DNA of 64,000 bases. Origin: Panagrolaimus kolymaensis. Taxonomy: Eukaryota > Nematoda > Chromadorea > Rhabditida > Panagrolaimidae. Of the stretch, positions 21,827 through 33,195 are shown in pieces (positions within the stretch are counted from its first letter, which is position 1; each line of letters begins with the position of its first letter). Position numbers and translations under genes: made by a program. Location of the stretch: assembly GCA_028622995.1 (NCBI GenBank), contig JAJQJQ010000016.1, positions 1,612,001 to 1,676,000 on the forward strand. Direction: 5' to 3'. The notes under the pieces were generated by a model. It was not told the DNA's origin, did no database searches, and saw only the letters and a list, made by a program, of their open reading frames with translations.

Positions 21827-23578
21827 ACGGCATCCAAGAATGGAAACGCCGTCAGAAACGGTTGCAAATAAATTATTATAAATAATTAATTATCTGCTTA
21901 AATTTTTCGATTAGCGATAGCGAAAAGCAAATATGATTAAAATAAAATAAAATAAGAAGGCGGCAGCAAAAAATTTCAAAATATAAAATATCTTTGCTTT
22001 GACTGCTAACCGCGTTGGGATATTCCGAGTAAGCACCCTTGCTTCACCTAAAAAAATTAATGCCAAAATATAGTAATTTGGATCAAAAAGTAATGAAAGA
22101 TGCTTGTTTTTGCACGTGTTTGTCGTCGTACACACGAAGCGTCGTCGAATGGAAGGAAAAAAAGAGATCAAATGAGTCGCGCAAAGCCAAAATTTGGCTG
22201 CTTTTTTGTTATAGGAAGGAAATAATAAAGTATTGAAATTCTGGTAAAAAAAACTATTATGATAAAGATTTTTAAAGAAGCAAAAAATCTTGAGGGAATA
22301 ACTAAATAAACGAGAGTTAAAAAATCGATTGAATAGCCAATGCTGACCATCATAAAAAAGAAAAGAACGAAAATAAGACGCTTCGATCACAACACAAAAA
22401 TCACTTCATTATAATCCAAAAGTAAATGAGTTAAACAAAAATCAAATCATAAACAACTTTTGATATTCGTTACTCCTAAATCATAAAAAGCTGATTAAAA
22501 ATCAGTTAACGCAGAATAACAAAATTTGCATAAAGCTGCGTGAAGCAGAGTCCTTTGGTCCCGAGCTCTTTCTTTGTTCACGAAAAAGAAGGTCGCCGCC
22601 GCCTGTCGATACGCGCGCGGCTATGCAGCAGCTTTCGGTTGGGCACACCGCCCTATATTTGCACGCTTGCTTTTTTATTTTATATTTTGTGCGCACCACT
22701 CCTCTTATTTTTCCACTTCTTTCTTACTCTCTCATACGATCCTCTGCTTTAGCAATGCTGTCTGGCTTGCACACTCTTTCGTCCATCTCATTGATCGTGC
22801 AACTACGCAGCCAATTTCTACCGTACGAAGCCCAATGTGTGCGGGAGGACGTTCTCTCTCTCTCTCTTTTTTTACCCGAGAAAGACGTTAACGATGAAGA
22901 GGGGTCGGCAATTGTTCAAACACCGAAAAAAGTATTGTTTACAACTAAAATAAAAGTTTTTCTTAAAGGCATAATACTGATAAATAGCAAATAATATTAA
23001 TGAATGCAATGTTTTTTATGTATTTAATAAATAAAAAAAAAGTAAATTTAAATGTTATTCGTTTATTGCAAAAACATATCTTAAAATTTAATTTTCACAG
23101 TTTTATCCCTTTAAAGTTTAACACTTTCATTTTTTTTATTATCAATTTTTAATTACATCTATTTTGTTATAATTCTGCTTAAAATAATTGCTTTTTTTAT
23201 CCACTTGATATGGTCACTTTACGAACTTTACGGACATCAAAACTCTGTCAACAAAATACAGCCAAATACATAAAAAACGTGATCAATAAAAAGCTTTCGT
23301 CTTCGCTTGCATTTTCTTTTTTGAGTGCGGTCAGTCAGTTTGACTCTCCTCGCGAAAGTTCCTGAATTGTTTCTTTCTTTCACAGCCCAAAAACGTTGAG
23401 AAAACGAAGAAAAGTAAAATCTATCACTTTTTTAAGCTAAACTTTTTCTCTAACATTTAAAAAAATTTAGTTTTTTTTATGCGTGATTTACAAAATTCTT
23501 GATTGATGATACTTTTTCACCGTGTTATTTTGTGTGAATCCTTTTCATATTTTCTCTTTCAGGCTCATTTAACTCAAA
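21827..23578. promoter_or_regulatory. Divergent promoter region, Gln-rich gene / rla-2
   Basis: 1.75 kb between two divergent genes. The stretch 22500-22900 is clearly more GC-rich than the surroundings and contains CGCCGCCGCC and CGCGCGCGG clusters, plus a TC-dinucleotide run at 22853-22868. ORFs of 60-120 codons cross it in several frames because AT-rich stops are scarce, but none has family motifs. I read it as regulatory or as noncoding first exon. A TTTCTCTTTCAG acceptor ends at 23562. Confidence 0.4.
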
Positions 23579-24011
23579 ATGAAGTACGTCGCCGCTTACT
23601 TGCTTGCTCATCTTGGAGGAAAAGCTGAACCATCAAAAGCTGATATTGAAAACATTCTTGGTAAGTTGTTTATATTATTTATTGCAGTTTATAACTTCTT
23701 TTTTAGCTTCCGTCGGTGCCGATGCTGATGCTGAAAACACCAATGCCGTCCTCTCGGCTTTGAAAGGTAAAAACATTGAAGAAGTCATCCAAGAAGGTTC
23801 CAAGAAACTTGCTTCCGTGCCTAGTGGTGCTGCTCCAGCCGCTGCTGCTGCTCCAGCCGCCGCCGCTGCTGCCCCAGCTGCTGCAGCTGCTCCAGGTTTG
23901 TTTTATTGTAGTTATGTTCAAATTAATATATATGTTATATTTTTAGCCAAAAAAGAAGAAAAGAAGGAAGAATCTGAAGATGAAGATATGGGCTTTGGAC
24001 TTTTCGATTAA
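23579..24011 (+). CDS. rla-2: 60S acidic ribosomal protein P2
   Basis: Three exons (23579-23660, 23707-23895, 23947-24011) give 111 residues, the standard P2 length. [15 protein letters not shown] and ASVGADAD are the conserved dimerisation domain. An Ala/Pro hinge follows, then the acidic tail ending EDMGFGLFD, the universal P-protein C-terminus that recruits elongation factors and is bound by several toxins of other organisms. It forms the ribosomal stalk with P0 and P1. A 3' splice site 16 nt before the ATG suggests trans-splicing. AATAAA is at 24046-24051. Confidence 0.97.
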
Positions 24012-24278
24012 TTTCATTTTTCAATAATTGTTGTTTTGTTTTTTGAATAAAAAATATCCTTGTCATTGTCAATTTCTTTTTTTTCACAAATCCTCTCATG
24101 ATTGCGTGTTTTCGGTTATTCGCGCACACCTGCATGTTTTAAAGATAGAATGTGGCCTTGATTTAATGCGCCACGAGCGCATTTGTTTGAACGTTGATTG
24201 AAGTCAGTAGTTCGGGAATCAGGTCGTTTTAACGGTAGACAAGAAAAGTTTGAACGTTTATCCCAATAGTGGTTTGCG

Positions 24279-26343
24279 ATGATTAGCTTACGAAAACAAC
24301 GTGGAGTTAAAAATAATAGGAATAGTTTACTTGTTACTGGTATATTTTTCTTCTTCTAATAAGTTTAATTTGCTAATTATGATTTAGGGCAAGCTTCATC
24401 GGATGCGTTAATTCAGTTTGTTTTGAATAGTGGCTGTTTTAGAAATAAAGATGTTGGAAGTTTAAATACTAAAGGTATTTTTTTATTTTGTAGCTTCATC
24501 AAATATAAGACTTTTTAGACACATTTTCTATTTATAATTATCTCTGTTCTTTATTGGCTTATTCAATAAAGCATTTAAAAAGTGACATTCCAATAATAGT
24601 ATTGATTGATGCAGCAAAAATTCCTGTTAAAGCTTTAAGATTGATCTTAAAAGCTTGTCAAAATGTTTTAGCATTTCGAAGTAAACATGTTGTTATTGCT
24701 GAACCCGAAAGTTTTTTTGACCAACAAAGGTTGAGCTTGGACATTCTACTTGAAAGCTATGATTTTAAAACCACCTTGGTTTCAAAAAATAAACTATGGA
24801 AGTACGTAAATGTTGCAGACTTGGCAGATTCTTTTGCTCCTAGTTTCCCTGGTCGATGGGAAGACATTCGTAAAGTAAATTTTTTATCCCTCTTAATTTT
24901 TAGATGATATCCTTCCACATTTATAGGGTTTTGAAGATCATTTTAAGCAAAATCCATCATACACAACTATTTCCCAACCATCACAAATACCATATCTTAG
25001 CCGGTTGCTTCAAAAAGGCTCTTCAATTTTAATCGAATTAAGTCCACCAATGCAAGGCCGATATTGTCGTGTTTTTGAAGAAAATGATCCGCTAGGAAAG
25101 CTTATTCAAAATGAAGAAGTTGAGGAGCCAATTTATGATGAAGCATTGCCTTTACAAAAGTCTTCACAAGTTCCTTTAACAGAAAATTCAAAAGATCTAA
25201 TACAATTGGAAGTTTTTGATGCGCCAAAAAATGAAAGAAAAATGCTTCCATCTCCAATAAAAGAAATTCCAGAAAATGTATCAAAGCTTTTGGAAGAACA
25301 AAAAGAAGCCATTCATCTTCTTCTTGAGTGGCTTAGAGGTTCAGGTGAAAAGTGGTTAAATACTTTAGATGAAATCGGAGAATCCATTGATGAAGCTCGG
25401 CAACTTGAAAAGCAACATCGACAATTGAGCACCCGTACCGAAGCTGTCGTTGATCAGGCAGCAGAAATTTCAGAAGTTGTGGAATTTCTTATTCGAGAAG
25501 GAAAACCTACAACCTTTTATGATCCCTTAAAATCCCTTGCAGCTGAACTTGCAAATGTGGTATATGAATTTCGTCAACGTGTCAATCAACAGTCATTGAT
25601 TCGTGCAAATGCCCTACGACTTCATGAATCCGTCACTGAATTTTATAATGAATCCGATGCCCTTTTAAAATCTCTTTGTAATGAAATTAGACCCATGGAA
25701 GAAGCAAGTTGTCAAACGGAAATGATGGAACTTAGCAAAACGATTACTGTAGTCGAAGAACGCTTTGAAGTTGCAAACGAAGTATGTTCTGTATTTGAAA
25801 ATTTATTAAATGAAGATGGCGAAAAGCGAAAACAAGATAAAGAATTTATAAAAGAGCAACTTTCATTGATTACTGAAAGGCGAAAACGCTGTCATGAGTT
25901 GTTGGATGTACACAAATTACGCGTAATTCAGCTTTTTATAAAAAAAAAATATAGTAATTACAGATTTTCTTTAGCTTCAACAACTGATACACCTTCAAAC
26001 TTGTGAAAAGGATCAAGAGCAAGTTATTCAATGGCTTGACGAAATTGGAAAACTTCTATCAAATGAATCTTTTCGAAGAGGACTCTCTCAAAATGCTCTC
26101 AATTTAAAGCTATTACATTTTGAAAAGAGTGCAAAAGTAAATACATATTTTCAAATTGATTAAACCAGTTTTTTTTAGAGCTTTCGAGAATATGGCAAAC
26201 AGCTTAGTCAAGTTTCACTCCTCCTTCGCCGTTCATTGCGCCTTGAAATATTTCCGCAATTAACAATTTGTGAAAAAATTGATTCATTTTGGAAAGATTT
26301 TGAAGATAATTTCAACCGTTATAAAACCCATATAATTCAATAA
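24279..26343 (+). CDS. SEC14 (CRAL-TRIO) plus spectrin-repeat protein, SESTD1/Trio-N-terminus-like
   Basis: Six exons (24279-24339, 24388-24474, 24519-24874, 24927-25922, 25975-26136, 26179-26343) encode 608 residues. Residues 35-170 look like a CRAL-TRIO/SEC14 domain: DIPIIVLIDAAKIPVKALRL, a second strand at HVVIAEPESFFD, then VSKNKLWKYVNVADLADSF, which parallels the SANKLTRYIEP..L..DFGG segment of SESTD1 and Trio/Kalirin. Residues about 275-600 are long charged helices with spaced Trp and Leu, as in spectrin repeats. No RhoGEF (DH-PH) domain is present, which favours a SESTD1-type adaptor over UNC-73/Trio. SESTD1 binds phosphoinositides and regulates TRPC channels and Wnt signalling in vertebrates; the role here is unknown. 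It follows rla-2 by 267 bp on the same strand. Confidence 0.7.
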
Positions 26344-26487
26344 ACATTTTTATATCCTAGATAAATTTATTTTAAAAATACATCCATTAAAAGATTAAAA
26401 GACAAGAAAAGCGAAATAATCATTTTGGAATGAACAAAAACGGAATACTTTTAAAAATGGAGTAACTATGAAGATTTGATATTTCTT

Positions 26488-26649
26488 CTAGACTTCAGTT
26501 GATTTGATTGGTTTACCATCTTGCCAACGAGTAACCTTCAATTTGGTATCATTAACACCAGCAACTTTCTTTGATTTAGCGCAATTGCGAGTAGTGTTTG
26601 CAGCAATTTGAGAATAACGGATGTAAGTGATACCAGCGTTTCGCCACAT
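26488..26649 (-). CDS. ATP5F1E: Mitochondrial ATP synthase epsilon subunit
   Basis: A small single-exon gene of 53 residues. It starts MWRNAGITYIRYSQIAANTT, matching the family pattern WR.AG..YI.YS.I.A...R of the eukaryotic F1 epsilon subunit, and ends with basic KVTRWQDGKPIKSTEV. The length is normal for the family (about 50 residues). It sits in the central stalk of complex V. A TTTTTTTTTAG acceptor at 26668-26669 on the minus strand lies 18 nt before the ATG, so trans-splicing is likely. Confidence 0.93.
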   Translation of the reverse strand: MWRNAGITYIRYSQIAANTTRNCAKSKKVAGVNDTKLKVTRWQDGKPIKSTEV

Positions 26650-27066
26650 GTTGAGATAGATTCCAAGCTAAAAAAAAACAAAATAATTTTTATAAGTGAA
26701 ATCAAAAATCAATCATTAAATCACGTATAAAATATGCAGAAATATGTATGTTCGATATGACGAATACGAACAACATAAAAAAACGCGTTGAAAAAGTGCT
26801 TTAACATTTTTTAAATATATGTTCATAAGAAGAAAAAAACAAAATTAAAATTAAGACGTAGAGAATTACAAATTTTAAAGCTGGATTTACATACTTTGAA
26901 GATTTAATAAAATTGGAAGAAAAAATTCCAAAAAGGTAACTAATGAAAAAATAATTGTCTCAAAACGATTATGTTGATTGCAAGATGCATTGTTAAATTT
27001 CACGGGGAATTGTCTTGTATTACGAGCTGCGCATTTTTTGTTTTGTTTATACATACATACATAATA
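26650..27066. promoter_or_regulatory. Divergent promoter, ATP synthase epsilon / 297-aa gene
   Basis: About 415 bp of AT-rich DNA between divergent start codons. An in-frame Met at 26971 would lengthen the rightward gene by 32 mostly hydrophobic residues; the later Met at 27067 starts the polar region and is preferred. Confidence 0.35.
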
Positions 27067-28424
27067 ATGGAGAAATCTTCTGCAAGGTTTTCACCATATG
27101 CTTCTTCATCATCACAACGGCAATTAGCTAGGGATACCAGAGATGCTGGAACCGATAGTAATTTTCCAACTTCCCCTAAGATTCAACAACAAAGTTCTGA
27201 AAAAGATGTAATTTCAGAACAAGTTGAAGTCGGTCAAAGTTAGTAGTTTTTTTTAAGGGTGGAAACGGGACGACTTTTTCCCGTCCCGTCCCGGGACCAA
27301 AATTTTTCGTCCCGTCCCGTCCCGGGACGGGACCGGGACCGGGACCGGGACGGGACGGGATTTTGAAAATAGTCCCGTCCCGTTTCCACCCTTAGTTTTT
27401 TTATACCACCATTATTATTATTATTATAACCATAAAATAAACTTTAGCTTATGTTATGGATGATAGCGTATCTCCACGAGAAATTGGAGAGTATGTTGCA
27501 AGTTTAGAACCTACATCAAACTATGACATCATGGTAATTTATTTATCTTTTTTTTAAACTACATCGTTTATGTTTAGGATGTACTTCCTGATTTGACCCA
27601 TGAAATCCCGTGTTTAGACGCTTTTGATCCAATGGTCACAAATTTGACAGCTTCAGATGTCAAAAATACTCTCGTTGGCCTTTGTGTAATGGTAAATCGT
27701 TTACTCCAAGATAATCGATTTCTTCTTCGAGAACTCGCTGCAGTAAAATCAGGATCTTATTCCAATTCAATAAGCCGAATGGAGCGATATGATTTTAAAA
27801 AGCGTCTCATCCGTGGTATAATTTATAAACAAATTAAAATGCAAAAGCTTTTTAACCATGAGATTCTTTAGGCCCATACATTTTTCAAGGTGGCGCTGAT
27901 ATTCCAAGGATTGATTTAACTAATATCATTTGTAAATTTGACCAATCTACTCACCGTAGAACAGAGACTTCTTTGGGAACTATTCGTCGCTTTGTACGAT
28001 TTGTTCTTGAACATGTTAGTTTATAAACACACTTTACAATTTATATTTTTTTAAGCATGGTTACTTTAGGTTATCCCCATTGAATTGCATTCAAAGTTTA
28101 CCCTTCGTGAAAGAGGCGGTCAAGATTATCTCACAGAACTTCCACCAGATCTTTTAGCTCTAATTAGAGGTAATAATTTTTAAAATATTAAAAAAGAGTA
28201 GTTTCACTATCTTTTTTTAGACATGTGTCTTGAAGCCTTAAATTTATATGAAGCTCGAACAGAAGAAGATAAAATTCGACGAGAAGATTTTAGTGACTAC
28301 ATTAATCGCACTGTTAAATCCGCATTGTATGTTGTTTAATTGTATTAAAATGTAAAATGATAAAATTCTTTTCAGACAAGAAATGCGACGAAACCCTCGG
28401 AAAAGCAAAAATAAGGAAGCATAA
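27067..28424 (+). CDS. Unrecognised 297-residue protein
   Basis: Seven exons (27067-27238, 27448-27533, 27578-27815, 27872-28014, 28070-28169, 28221-28326, 28376-28424) join in phase. The first ~60 residues are Ser/Gln-rich and disordered. Residues 110-135 form a hydrophobic helix (VGLCVMVNRLLQDNRFLLRE) with a heptad look. A folded C-terminal region follows, with GGADIPRIDLTNIICKFD, then ETSLGTIRRFVRFVLEHVIP and DLLALIRDMCLEALNLY. The latter faintly recalls BEN-type DNA-binding domains but is not convincing. The protein ends in a basic tail (RRNPRKSKNKEA). No function is assigned. Intron 1 holds the inverted-repeat element at 27255-27393. The GDSL lipase gene starts 195 bp downstream on the same strand. 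Confidence 0.75.
27255..27393. mobile_element. GC-rich terminal-inverted-repeat element (MITE-like) in an intron
   Basis: A 139-bp insert with inverted ends. The left end begins AAGGGTGGAAACGGGACG and the right end is its reverse complement, CGTCCCGTTTCCACCCTT. Between them are tandem GGGAC/GGGACC units, themselves largely self-complementary. GC content is far above the AT-rich intron around it. Flanks offer either a TA duplication (mariner-type, TA just outside AGGGTGG...CCACCCT) or an AGTTTTTT duplication of 8 bp (27245-27252 and 27394-27401, hAT-type); the T-run makes the choice uncertain. The TIR start resembles the (C/T)AGGGGTGG ends common among non-autonomous hAT elements. It has no coding capacity. 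Confidence 0.75.
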
Positions 28425-28619
28425 AAATGTATCTCTTTTTTTGTAAGGAATTTTCTATTTTTTTTAATTGTCTTTGCTTTTTTGATGTAGTATGATGTTT
28501 GATAATAATAATAAAAAAAATGATCGTTGTTGAGAAAATTTTGTGATAACATATCAGGATGTTGAGGTTTTTTGCGTTAAAAAAAATGTAAGCATTTTCA
28601 TTTTTGAAGCGTTGAAAGC

Positions 28620-30075
28620 ATGACAATCGGTTGGGTTCACGGTAAATAATTTGGTTTGACGTTTTTTTTTTCAAAAAAATCTGAAGTTTTAGGGATTGCA
28701 ATTGTTAGTATTCTAGCATTAGGATGCTGGGCTTTGAAGGATTTAGGTGATCCAAGCTTCACCTGCTCTGATATGAGTCCAAGCGCTACCATACCAATAT
28801 CCGTGCATGCTTTAAAACCAGCTGATATTAAAATTGTTGCAGCGTTGGGTGACTCTCTTACTGCTGCAAATGGAGCGGGAGCACCTAAAGACGATCCAGT
28901 TGCTATTTTATTACAATATCGAGGATTAGCTTTTCAAGGAGGTGGCGATAAGGGATTAGATGGACACGTTACTCTTCCAAGTTCGTTAATATTTGTTAAT
29001 GCCAAACTTTTTAACTTTTTTAAAATTTAGATGTTTTACGAAAATTTAACCCATCCGTCTTCGGTTATGCTTTGGGTGTAAGTTCTAGCGATGTTTGGGA
29101 TAAAGCACATCTAAATGTTGGATTTCCTGGCGCTGAATCTGGCGATTTAATTGGGCAAGCGGTTAGCAAAATTGTCGTATCAGATTTATTGGAATAACAT
29201 AGTTTTTTTTTTCAGCGACAGTTAGTTCAGCTCATGCAATCACATAATGAAATCGATATTCAAAATGATTGGAAACTTATTAATATCTTTATTGGTGGCA
29301 ATGACATATGCGCCTATTGTCACGATTCGTTAAATAATGTCACTGGACCTCATTCATCCGAACAATTTGAATCGAACATCAAACAAACCATCCAAATTTT
29401 ATACGATCACTTGCCACGAACTCTCGTTTCTTTGACAGGAATGTTTAACATGAAAATGTTGAGAATGGTTGATAATGGTAAATGCCTAATTTACTTTTGT
29501 ATTTTGTTCATTTTCCTTATTTTCAGGTCAAATCTTTTGTCAAGGCCTTCATGTTTTTGAATGCCCATGTGAATCTGATAAAGGTTTCACCGATGAACAA
29601 ATTGGTGGCGTTTGTCAAGGATACATGAAAGCCGAACAAGATATGCAAGACAATGGAGTTTTCGATACTAAAGACGATTTCAGTTTCGTCATTCAGCCAT
29701 TCTTTGAAGACGATATCATTCCTCCAGAAAAAGTAAATATAACTTAAAATTAATTTATTGATTGTTTAAAAATTTCAGCCCGATGGAACCGTTGATTTAG
29801 ATTTCTTTGCTGCAGATTGTTTCCATTTTAGTCAATTTGGTCATGCTGTAGTTTCCAAATATTTGTGGAATAACATTATGCAACCTGTTGGACAAAAAAT
29901 ATCAAAAACAAATCTTTCAAATTCCGATTTTGATCTAATTTGCCCCGATCCAGTAAGTTCAAAAAATCAATTGATTATAAAATATTTTTGTATTTTTCAG
30001 AATTGTCCATTCATTCGTACAACAAAAAATAGTCAAGATTGCAGCAAATATTATAAACCAACAAAACTTTACTAA
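28620..30075 (+). CDS. Phospholipase B-like GDSL lipase
   Basis: Seven exons (28620-28641, 28693-28980, 29031-29161, 29216-29477, 29527-29732, 29779-29952, 30001-30075) give 385 residues. A hydrophobic N-terminal segment (GIAIVSILALGCWA) is a signal peptide or anchor. The GDSL catalytic blocks are in order: AALGDSLTAANGAGA (block I, nucleophile Ser), INIFIGGNDICAYC (block III, oxyanion Asn) and DCFHFSQFGH (block V, Asp and His of the triad). This is the PLB1 subfamily of secreted or membrane-bound phospholipases/lysophospholipases. Multiple cysteines (CQGLHVFECPC, CPDPNCPF) suit extracellular disulfides. It is a single-domain enzyme, unlike the four-repeat vertebrate PLB1. Confidence 0.9.
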
Positions 30076-30308
30076 AAAATATCATTCACAAGGTTATCAT
30101 TTTTTAATTAACGGATTTCAAATGAGTTTAATGACAAATAAACAAGTTGAATTTTGAGAGGCAAAAAAGTACAATTAACAAAAACATAGTATAAAAAATT
30201 GGTTAAAATATCAAAATGGAATAGATCAATCGAATACGGTATTTTTACATAAACATAAAACAAAAGTTTGTTCTTTGAGCTTGTGTTTGCAAAAAGTATT
30301 CAAAAAAA

Positions 30309-32780
30309 TTAATAAATGTAATCTTTCTTTGTTTGAACTTCACGCGGCCTATTTGGATCCATGAAGGGCAAATCAATTGAAATATCTGAGGGAGAATCAC
30401 CAGCAGCAACTGGGGATGAACGAGAAGGACGAACAGTAGGATGAAGATGTGATGGCATTTCTGGTGTTGTCATAGGAGTTATTTGATTATGTTGTTTTGA
30501 AGATGCTGATTGTGAGCGAGTAACCACTGTGGACCGATCCTTTGGAGTTGGAGATTTACCAGGGCTAGCGGTGGAATAAATTTTGGTTCGATGTGTTGAA
30601 GATGGGGTTATGGGGCGACTGCCAGAACCTGGTGCAGGACTGGGAGTAAATGATGCAGGTCGATGAGTAATCGGAAGTGGACTTCCATGGAATGGTGAAC
30701 TGTAAATTCCTTCACTACGAGACGATGGATGAGGTGGAGTTACAATGTAAATTGGCTCAACTGCAGGAGGGCGATACGTTGAAATTGGAGTTACATGGTA
30801 TTTATCCTTTCGCTTTGAATTTTTTTTACAGCATGCACAAAGTTTTATACAGCAGCAAGCAACCAAACAAGTAAATATGAGAAAAACGAGGATGAGAGCA
30901 ATCATGAGACCGAAATATGGAGTGATAGAATCAGATCGATGCACTTCAGCGCCTTCAACGATATTATCATAATGAGTTAATAAATATCGAAGAGCGGCTT
31001 GATCATTTTCAGGGGATTTGTTTGAAACTTTTTGAAGTCGATTAACATCATGATCATTTAGAAGCAGGAAATTTCCGCCCCCACGATAAGTCGCAAGTTT
31101 TTGCTCATCTTCGAGATAAACAATTAGAAGGCCATTATCGCATGTTTCATTTCCCAATAATGCATCTTGAAAAATGTATTGAGCCGATTCAGCTAAAGGT
31201 TGTAAAGCGGCTTCAGTTTTGTTTGTATCCGATACAATTAAAAGTCCAACAAAATCTGAAGTTAATCCATCGCCGCGGAAGCACCCATTGGGACAATTGC
31301 ATGTTACTTTGGACTAAAAATTTCCATTTTAAAACAATGGTAATAAGCAACGACAAAAATGTCTCACTTTGAGATCATCTAAAAGTTTATTGAGTTGATC
31401 TTTAGTTCCAGGTTTTAAAGAATCATCAGCATCACAAAGGACACTTCCACCAATACCAAAACTGCTATTATTTTTGCACTTTTCATAATCATCAAGAATT
31501 GAAGTAGCCGAATGTACTCCCTATAATTATCGAAATTTTTATTTTTAACTTTCACTTTTATTTTTGAGTAAAAACGAATGACGTCCTTGAAGAAACTTCA
31601 AATTTTCTTCAAGGTTGCCACGAGTTGAGAGTTTTTTTGATGCTTGCTTTTTTTTTACTGCCGCCACGGTCATAAATAACCGAAAAGGTAAAAACATTAA
31701 TGCTTTAGTTTTTTGATTTCTCTTTATGTTTTTGTTTCAAAAAGGAAAACGAAAAAAAAGATTTATCAAAAAAAAGAAGAGTAGAAAAGTGTGATCAATA
31801 TATTACAAGCAATAATGAATCGCCCAATTTAGTTGTGTTCGTTTGTTTGTTCATGCGAAGAAATATCCAAAAATATGGGTGATAAACCGGTTCAAAAGAA
31901 AAACAGAAAGCCTATGACTATAGTTTCACTCTTGCATAAGCTAATTTTAATATTTTAAGGGATTGAACATTCAGTATCAAAGCTCAAAATAAAATTCTTC
32001 AAATATCTATGATATCTTTTAAGATTACAGTAACTTCTTGCCCTATTTCTTTTAACTTGCTTTTCATGCATACAGTTTTCAACTAAAAAAAGCCTTGAAA
32101 TTTCTAATGAATTAAAAACCACAGTCGAAAAAAAAAACTAAAATTGATGGTGGAAAACTTCCAAAAAAAACGTTACTTTATTGCACTTTTTTCTCTCATT
32201 TTTTCGTTGTTGTTATTGTTGCGCAATAACCGGCTTTGTTTTCACCTTCAACAGAAACAACACAACTATTTATTTTCTTTTACTTACTTTTTTTGATCGA
32301 CATTTTGCGGTTGATTTTAACACAAAATAAAAAAAGGCTTGCTGATAGTAAAGTAAGTATAACCGGTTTTTAGAAAAAACAAAACTCAGATTTATCATTA
32401 ACTATCCATCTTGGCCATTTTCAAAAATATGTTTTTTGTTTGGCATACCGCTTGATATATTACTGTGCTAACAAAGGATAGTAACGACTTTGATGTTACT
32501 CAAAAAAATCTTCAATAGGTATCAAAATTCAATAAAAATAAAAGATGAGTAAAAAAATTTTTAGAAGGGACTCTTAATGACCTTGTTAAATGAGTTTTAA
32601 AAGGAATTGCACAAAATTGTGATTCTTCAATGTTGTTACAAATGAAAAACGAGGACTATATGGATGCAAAAAGGCAAATTTTCATTTTTAAGGGTCAAAA
32701 AGTGAAAGTTTAAAACAAACCTGAATCAAAGATAATAATACTAAAATTAAAATGGGTAATTCTAAACCTCGTCTTCGCAT
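30309..32780 (-). CDS. MOLO1-like single-pass membrane protein (TPM-type ectodomain)
   Basis: Three exons (32780-32721, 31520-31368, 31313-30309) give 405 residues; intron 1 is 1.2 kb. The N-terminus (LPILILVLLSLIQGVHS) is a signal peptide. The ectodomain, about residues 25-190, has GLLIVS, a cysteine-rich NCPNGC, and TCDNGLLIVYLEDEQKLATY, the DNG....-R strand pair of TPM domains. One TM helix follows (FGLMIALILVFLIFTCLVAC) with a Cys-rich juxtamembrane stretch, then a long Pro/Ser/Thr-rich cytoplasmic tail. The layout fits the nematode MOLO1 family; C. elegans MOLO-1 is an auxiliary subunit of levamisole-type acetylcholine receptors. Whether this is the orthologue or a paralogue cannot be told. 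The signal-peptide exon joins in phase and completes the protein. Confidence 0.78.
31521..32720 (-). other. Large first intron of the MOLO1-like gene
   Basis: 1.2 kb of AT-rich intron between the signal-peptide exon and exon 2. No nested ORF or RNA gene is visible. It may hold regulatory elements. The segment upstream of the start codon (about 32830-33060) is more GC-rich and is the probable promoter. Confidence 0.5.
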
Positions 32781-33195
32781 TTTCAAAGAAGCCAAATACC
32801 TTTAACAACAATAACAGCAACCTCAGACGCCAATCAAACAACAGAAGCTGTACTACAGACGGGCGCGGGCCATTGCACAACGCAGTTTTCATCGTCGCAT
32901 TTTCAATAGAACCTGTTCACGTGTATGCACACTCCTCCTATAAAAGGCAAATGAAAACCCGCCTTCTCTCTTTCTCTCATTTAATGCCCCTTCATACACC
33001 TATAATGGCATATGGAAAATTCTCTTGGATTCAACCTGAGGACTTTCAAGGTCTTTTTTGAGTGAAAGCAATTTAAGATACCTTTCGACAGCAACTCTTT
33101 ACATAATTTATCTTTTTATTAAACCATTTGAAACAATATAACAAGTATCACAGTCAAGGGCAAGTAAAATGAGAGGAAAAAAAACAATAAATAAA

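Noticed and set aside
22502..22994. Overlapping ORFs in the GC-rich island in several frames
   Set aside because: Stops are rare because of GC content; no family motif, no consistent splice sites.
26971..27066. Upstream Met extension of the 297-aa protein
   Set aside because: The extra 32 residues are hydrophobic and derive from AT-rich promoter sequence; the polar start at 27067 is more plausible.
28244..28701. Minus-strand ORFs across the end of the 297-aa gene and the spacer
   Set aside because: Phe/Lys/Ile-rich low-complexity content and overlap with real exons.
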